Assembly: GCF_932526225.1 (NCBI RefSeq)
Contig: NC_064036.1
Location: 17,072,953-17,136,952, forward strand
Direction of reading: 5' to 3'
Source of the DNA: Nematostella vectensis
Taxonomy: Eukaryota; Cnidaria; Anthozoa; Actiniaria; Edwardsiidae
Length of the DNA: 64,000 bases
Positions 59,478 to 64,000 of this stretch are shown here, one piece after another. How positions within the stretch are numbered: the first letter of the stretch is position 1; each line of letters starts with the position of its first letter. The notes below the pieces were generated by a model, which saw only the letters and a program-made list of their open reading frames with translations, searched no databases and was not told the origin of the DNA. The translations under genes were made by a program, and so were the position numbers.

Positions 59478-61520
59478 AGGTTATCAGCCGCACAACTCCC
59501 AGGCCCCACTTGGCTCGGTTTCCAGCAGTGGTGGTTTCGGTGCGCCCGCGATCCTCTCCCATTCCACGGCTGGGCGCAGGGGTACGAGGCTTTGTCTGGA
59601 TTAGCCAACCAGAAACTTACCACTCGAAAGTCCGTCGGTAAATACATTAGCATAATTATCGCAACAAGATTTCAAAATGGCAGGTCGAGTGCTTCACATC
59701 TGCTCGAGAATTCCCCAAGCAAACACCGAGGTTTTCAAAACTTAATGAAGGCACAAAAAGAATGTTTTATTTCTTTTATAAAATTATTTCTAATCCTACG
59801 CAAACGCAAAAGACAACAAACTTCACAACAGCGCCCGCTCATGGCGTCATTCTATTACACGTCAGCGCGCGCTGAAATCAGTTTGAAAAACTGAAAAACT
59901 AACTTCAAATTCCAAGCAATATTTACTTCATAGTTTGGTGGTTCATATATTTGGACTTATTTTGCAATTTCTTATTTACCTGGGACACGTTTTTCTCCCG
60001 AAAAATATTGTTTTTCTCCAACAATCACTTTATTTAAAACATTTTTTTCGCGCCATAAACAAACTTACGCGCGCGCCTCTGGATTGGCGAGAACTCTGAA
60101 AAACCTCCGGTGAGTCCGCACATCACGCAGTTACGATTTGACGTCACGGACATATGCATATGGTGCTTTGACAGTGCGCCCAGCCGTCAGTGGAGGAGAG
60201 CGCGACGAAACCACGGCTGGAAACCGAGCCTAAGACCCCACTCGGTCTGACGCATTTATGTGTTTTTTACCGCCTCACTTATAGTGCTTCAAAGTTCGTA
60301 TGTTCACATAAAAAAAGGCAGCAGTCTTTGAGGAACCGTTTTGTCTGAAGTACGAGCCGATAGTAAAATCTTGCCGAGTGTTCGTGAATCCTGTCCGTCG
60401 CAGCAGCTAAAAAGAGGACTATAGAGACTCTACACTACCATTTACTAATTCACGTCTATATCTATGTAAGGAGATCCTGGGAAGAAAGGGCCTTGATGTC
60501 TGTTTTCAACTTAAAAAAATCATTCACTTGTGTCGACGAGTTTCTTGCTAGCAGAAAGTCTACAAGTTCACAGTTTACAACAAAAAGCGAACACAACCAA
60601 AGGCAGCAAAGCGACAAAAAAACACTGCCAAGGTGAGTTTTAGACGACGCATTTGTATTGAGAATATGACAGTTATTTTTCATTTACTTTTATGCTTTTA
60701 TAATGCTCGTTTTTTTCCATAACCAATCGGGAACCAAACGCTCAAACTAAAACACTGTACCAGCTTTAGTTTGACGTCAAGATGCCACATCAAAGTCATC
60801 CACCTAATTGAATGTCGATTGGCTTGCACTTGAATGGTTTTTATTCCACTGACAATCGCCATGAAAATGTTAAATTCGTAAATATTTACAAGTTCTATAA
60901 ATTCAGGCGTATATTCCTCACTGTAAGTAAGAATTTAACGACAGAAATACATAGTTGTCTAGTTACTGTATGTCGCTTGTTGGATTTATACAATTGTTTC
61001 TAGAGTTTGCTTTGAGAATTCGTGGTCTAATCAAACAATTTGATCATAACATATCCTTTGATATTCTTTTTTCTCTCTACTTATACTTTATTGACTGCGT
61101 TGAGTTATTTAATAAAGGCTAAAAATATAATCCTGTCATATATTGCTAAGGAAGATCTTCTTGTCTTTATACTATGTGCATTTAGTCTTTTCAAAGATTC
61201 AACGTTAACTTTGCTAGAGAATTTTTTTCTTTAACAAAAGAATTTTCTCATCGAAAATAAAACCCTTATTACCTTTTTTTTGCTTAAGCTTATATTGTCT
61301 GCATCTTGCATATTATCTAATGTGTTTAGTTATTTTATTTTTTGGAAATTGGAAATTAGTAAGGCTATAAATGGCATGATAAAAATATTGTTTTGAAAGA
61401 AAAACAAATACTTGCTTAATTGTTTTCACTTTTATGTAGGTAAAACAAACCAAGGACTATCTGAGGGCCGTGATTGATGCGAAAGATCACTGGAAAAATC
61501 GTGTCCTATCCAGTGTATGG
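59478..61520 (+). mobile_element. AGCGGAGC repeat family, copy C (interrupted)
   Basis: CAGCCGCACAACTCCCAGGC at 59485 matches copy A near 34396. After a 725-bp insertion the family sequence resumes (AACCGTTTTGTCTGAAGTAC near 60332, AAAAAGCGAACACAACC near 60588, CTTGTCTTTATA near 61160, CTATCTGAGGGCC near 61456). The left terminus is missing and similarity is lost at about 61520. Confidence 0.7.
59511..60235. mobile_element. Nonautonomous DNA transposon with ~60-bp TIRs
   Basis: Ends GGCTCGGTTTCCAGC … CCACGGCTGGGCGCA and their inverted complement, flanked by the direct repeat CCCCACT (59504-59510 and 60236-60242). The interior is AT-rich with short ORFs only. It is inserted in copy C. Confidence 0.8.
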
Positions 61521-61700
61521 AAATAGTCTGAAAAAAGTCTGTAAATCTACGCGATGTAGCTACAGCTACCCTGGAAATAGTCTGTAAATGTGCAGAAAGG
61601 GGTCCAGAGAACCCTGGGAATAGCCTGTAAATTGTCTGAAATTAGTCTGTAAATCTACGCGATGTAGCCACAGCTACCCTGGAAATGTGCCTGTAAATGT
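61521..61700. repeat. ~107-bp tandem duplication
   Basis: AGTCTGTAAATCTACGCGAT plus GTAGC-ACAGCTACCCTGGAAAT occurs at 61536 and 61643 in direct orientation, with related TAGTCTGTAAATGTG phrases around. Confidence 0.75.
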
Positions 61701-62052
61701 GAAGAAAGTGGCTATTCTGCGGAAGTGACCTTTGGAAGCGCCCGCAAAGTACGCTGGATCCTCGAGCATGACTTACTAGTGGAACACGAGTTTTGTGAAT
61801 AACCACGTAAATTTCACCCAAGTCGAGGCGGCGGTGGTGTAGACACTTTGATTGCAAAGAATGATGGGTCAATATGTTGGCCAATCGAAAAGTGTTTACT
61901 ATGAAACCGTAAAGAGAGCGTATCAAAACAGCTGTCTTATTGCTGGGAGGCCACAAGGCCGACCAGCATACTTATCTTTTGATCCCGGGCTTTGGGTCAG
62001 CGGTGTGTCAATCTGCGCATTGCCGTATGCGCCGCAGTTTTATATGCGAGGA
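61701..62052. other. Noncoding stretch
   Basis: Open frames are present on both strands, but none shows a recognisable domain, and start contexts are weak. No gene called. Confidence 0.4.
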
Positions 62053-62107
62053 CAATCTCGTTCGCATAGCCCACGTACCTTACTAGGTACTAGGCTCTGG
62101 GATAATC
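62053..62107. repeat. Degenerate hairpin repeat
   Basis: AATCTCGTTCGCATAGCCCAC, a TACCTTACTAGGTA loop and TAGGCTCTGGGATAAT: a decayed version of the hairpin at 62150-62238. Confidence 0.6.
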
Positions 62108-62149
62108 AATTTTTTCACCAACAGAATCTGTTGGTTCCGGTTTTACTGC

Positions 62150-62238
62150 AATCTCGTTCCCAGAGCCCACGTACTTTTGTGCCAGCGGCCTTGAACCTTG
62201 CCGCTGGCATAAAGGTAGTGGGCTCTGGGAACGAGATT
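62150..62238. mobile_element. Hairpin MITE, 21-bp perfect arms
   Basis: AATCTCGTTCCCAGAGCCCA followed by C (62150-62170), with its exact complement at 62218-62238. The interior has a second palindrome TGCCAGCGGC … GCCGCTGGCA. Confidence 0.8.
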
Positions 62239-64000
62239 GAAACAAATCTTACTAGTAATGACAGAATGTGTGTCAAGCGTCGTGAAGGTTTTCCGTTGTT
62301 CTATTCACTTCCGTTTGAGTTGCGCATGCTCACTGAAGCAAGCTCGAGAGCCAATAAGAATCGCCCTAGGAATTAATCATTCCACAGCCTTGTACCTCGC
62401 CGCTGGCACGAGGCCTGCTGTAAACAATGTGCTCGGTTCCATAACTCAGACAGCCCTTTTTCGTAAATCCAAGCCAGTGCTGTTAATATAAAACCACTCC
62501 CAGCAAAAAAACGTACCCCTTTGGGTTGTTCTAGCATTGATTAATGTCTTCATGTGTCTTTGGTTCAGCGAATTGTTCGGGAAAAGGTTCGGAACTCGCC
62601 GCCGTTCGTGTGATAAGTTCGTAACCGAGCGTAGACTAGTTCCAAGTTCTCTCACGACCAAGGGCAACCTGGGTGATGGAAACGAAGCTCTACCTTTTTC
62701 TTAGGTATGGAGCTCCGCTTTAACAAGTAGGCGAGGCCAGTAAATCCACCAAGAACTTTACCGCTCTACCGCTGCCTACCCACACACCTCCCTCCCCTCT
62801 TATAGGCCTTTTACTCACCACGCTTTTAGAGGGTATTTATCTGTTTACAGACCAAGTGCATTACGTCGGTCTCTCGGTTTTTTATTCATTGAGACCGTGC
62901 TAAAAATAGGAGCCTGCTACAAAATATTCTTCCATCCTATAAATTGATATCTTTCTAAAACGCTCCCTTTGGAAAATTCTTGTCGCATCTTGTGTTTTCA
63001 AAAAAGTATTTTTTTTAAACATATTGTTCAAAACATGTTGCTTTTTTCCCCTTTGGCAGTTTAATTGTCGCTAATGAAATGTGAAAACAGGAAAGAGACA
63101 AATGAATTTTTTCTTGATAACCATTACAACCCAAATCAATTTCCGACATAATTTTGGAACTGACGCAGAAGGCTTCATTATTTTTTTAGATTAAGATGCT
63201 TTTAGCGAGTCTCACTCCGTCTCGATATCAGTTAAAACCCATATGTCATACGATACAAGAGCTACCAAAAGGCTCGTATTTTATTACGCGCGGCTTACAA
63301 AGAGACAGCTTAACCATCAGTGTGCGTTTGTATGTATTCGCCCATGGCGATTATCAGGAAGATGTATTTCTGGTATAAAATCTAGCTTTATTGATAAACA
63401 CACACGGTCTTGCTAGTCATTACACTATCATTAATGAGCGGAGTTTCAATTTGTCTCTAAATTATTTTAATTTTCTTGAGCCATTAATTCTGCATCGCTT
63501 ATGTGTAACAGACGTGAAAATGGTTAATAGCGGGACAGGTGTAGCCTTCAACTTGAATTTATCAATAAGTTCAAAACATTTCAAGATCACTTTACCTCAT
63601 AGGACATATATCTTGTTAGAAAACAGCTAATTAGCTGAAATCTTACTACTCTCAAAGTCTTACGATAAATATTTGATCAAGAAAGCGGAAGACGCCGACT
63701 CTTAAAAGAAGGCGTCACACTTTTGCGGTTCAAGTATGTTTTCTAATCTATTTCATTCTTGAATTCGACTTCATTTTCCTTTCTGACTCGGTGTAAAATC
63801 TAAAAAGACTATGACTCTCGCTGTGATGAATTTTTTCCTTCTATTTGGCCCTCCCCCGCCGTTACCCCCCTGTTGGCTCCCTTTCTTTCTAGGTACAGCT
63901 TAGAATAACAAGCACGCCAGAAATAACAACGGAACCTTGACCTAGTACATGCTAAACCTCTCTAGTCATTGAAAACTGATATTATGGCTTTTAAGATGAA
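62239..64000. other. Right-edge noncoding stretch
   Basis: A minus-strand AGCGGAGCTCCATACCT end of the dispersed family lies at about 62703-62721. The rest is AT-rich without a recognised gene, RNA or transposon terminus. Confidence 0.4.

Overview
The window looks like animal nuclear DNA, most likely from an anthozoan cnidarian (sea anemone or coral). The reasons are an AT-rich background with GT-AG introns, a cyclophilin H gene, a spermidine synthase gene, a secreted ShKT-WSC protein, a secreted MACPF/perforin-like protein of the sea-anemone 60-kDa toxin kind, and class A GPCR genes. Species assignment is inference; no search was run.

Layout of the host part. 1-4.6 kb: minisatellites and AT-rich DNA. 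4.9-6.2 kb: an intact single-exon MACPF gene on the minus strand; its 5' end has been tandemly copied into an array just upstream. 8.55-9.37 kb: a broken GPCR. 14.0-15.0 kb: an intact single-exon GPCR. 16.4-20.6 kb (minus): nine-exon cyclophilin H (PPIH), read exon by exon. 22.0-27.0 kb (plus): spermidine synthase (SRM), head to head with PPIH. 27.9-31.6 kb (minus): a four-exon gene for a signal peptide, a ShKT domain, a WSC domain and a basic tail. 34-64 kb: mostly transposable-element sediment, with several copies of a long repeat family whose ends carry AGCGGAGC.

The centrepiece is a 13,734-bp GC-rich element at 40204-53937. It has inverted terminal repeats built on a 48-bp minisatellite and a perfect 6-bp target duplication (TATCAA). 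It carries a virus-like gene set: a large broken replicase with divergent family-B polymerase-like motifs followed by an SF1 helicase, an HNH nuclease ORF, an rve (DDE) integrase (broken), an A32/FtsK-type packaging ATPase (intact), a probable double jelly-roll major capsid protein (broken), a penton-like protein, and about seven small proteins, several with membrane segments. No adenain-like protease and no canonical Polinton polymerase was seen. I read it as an endogenous Polinton-like virus or giant transposon whose replication module differs from classical Polintons/Mavericks.

The element sits inside one copy of the AGCGGAGC repeat family. The homologous uninterrupted copy at 34264-37130 gives an in-window empty site, which supports the boundaries and shows that the element is the younger insertion. 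Within the element, replication and integration genes lie at the left, the leftward block holds integrase, small ORFs, ATPase and capsid, and the right arm holds coiled-coil, penton-like and glycine-rich membrane proteins, mostly in divergent or convergent pairs.
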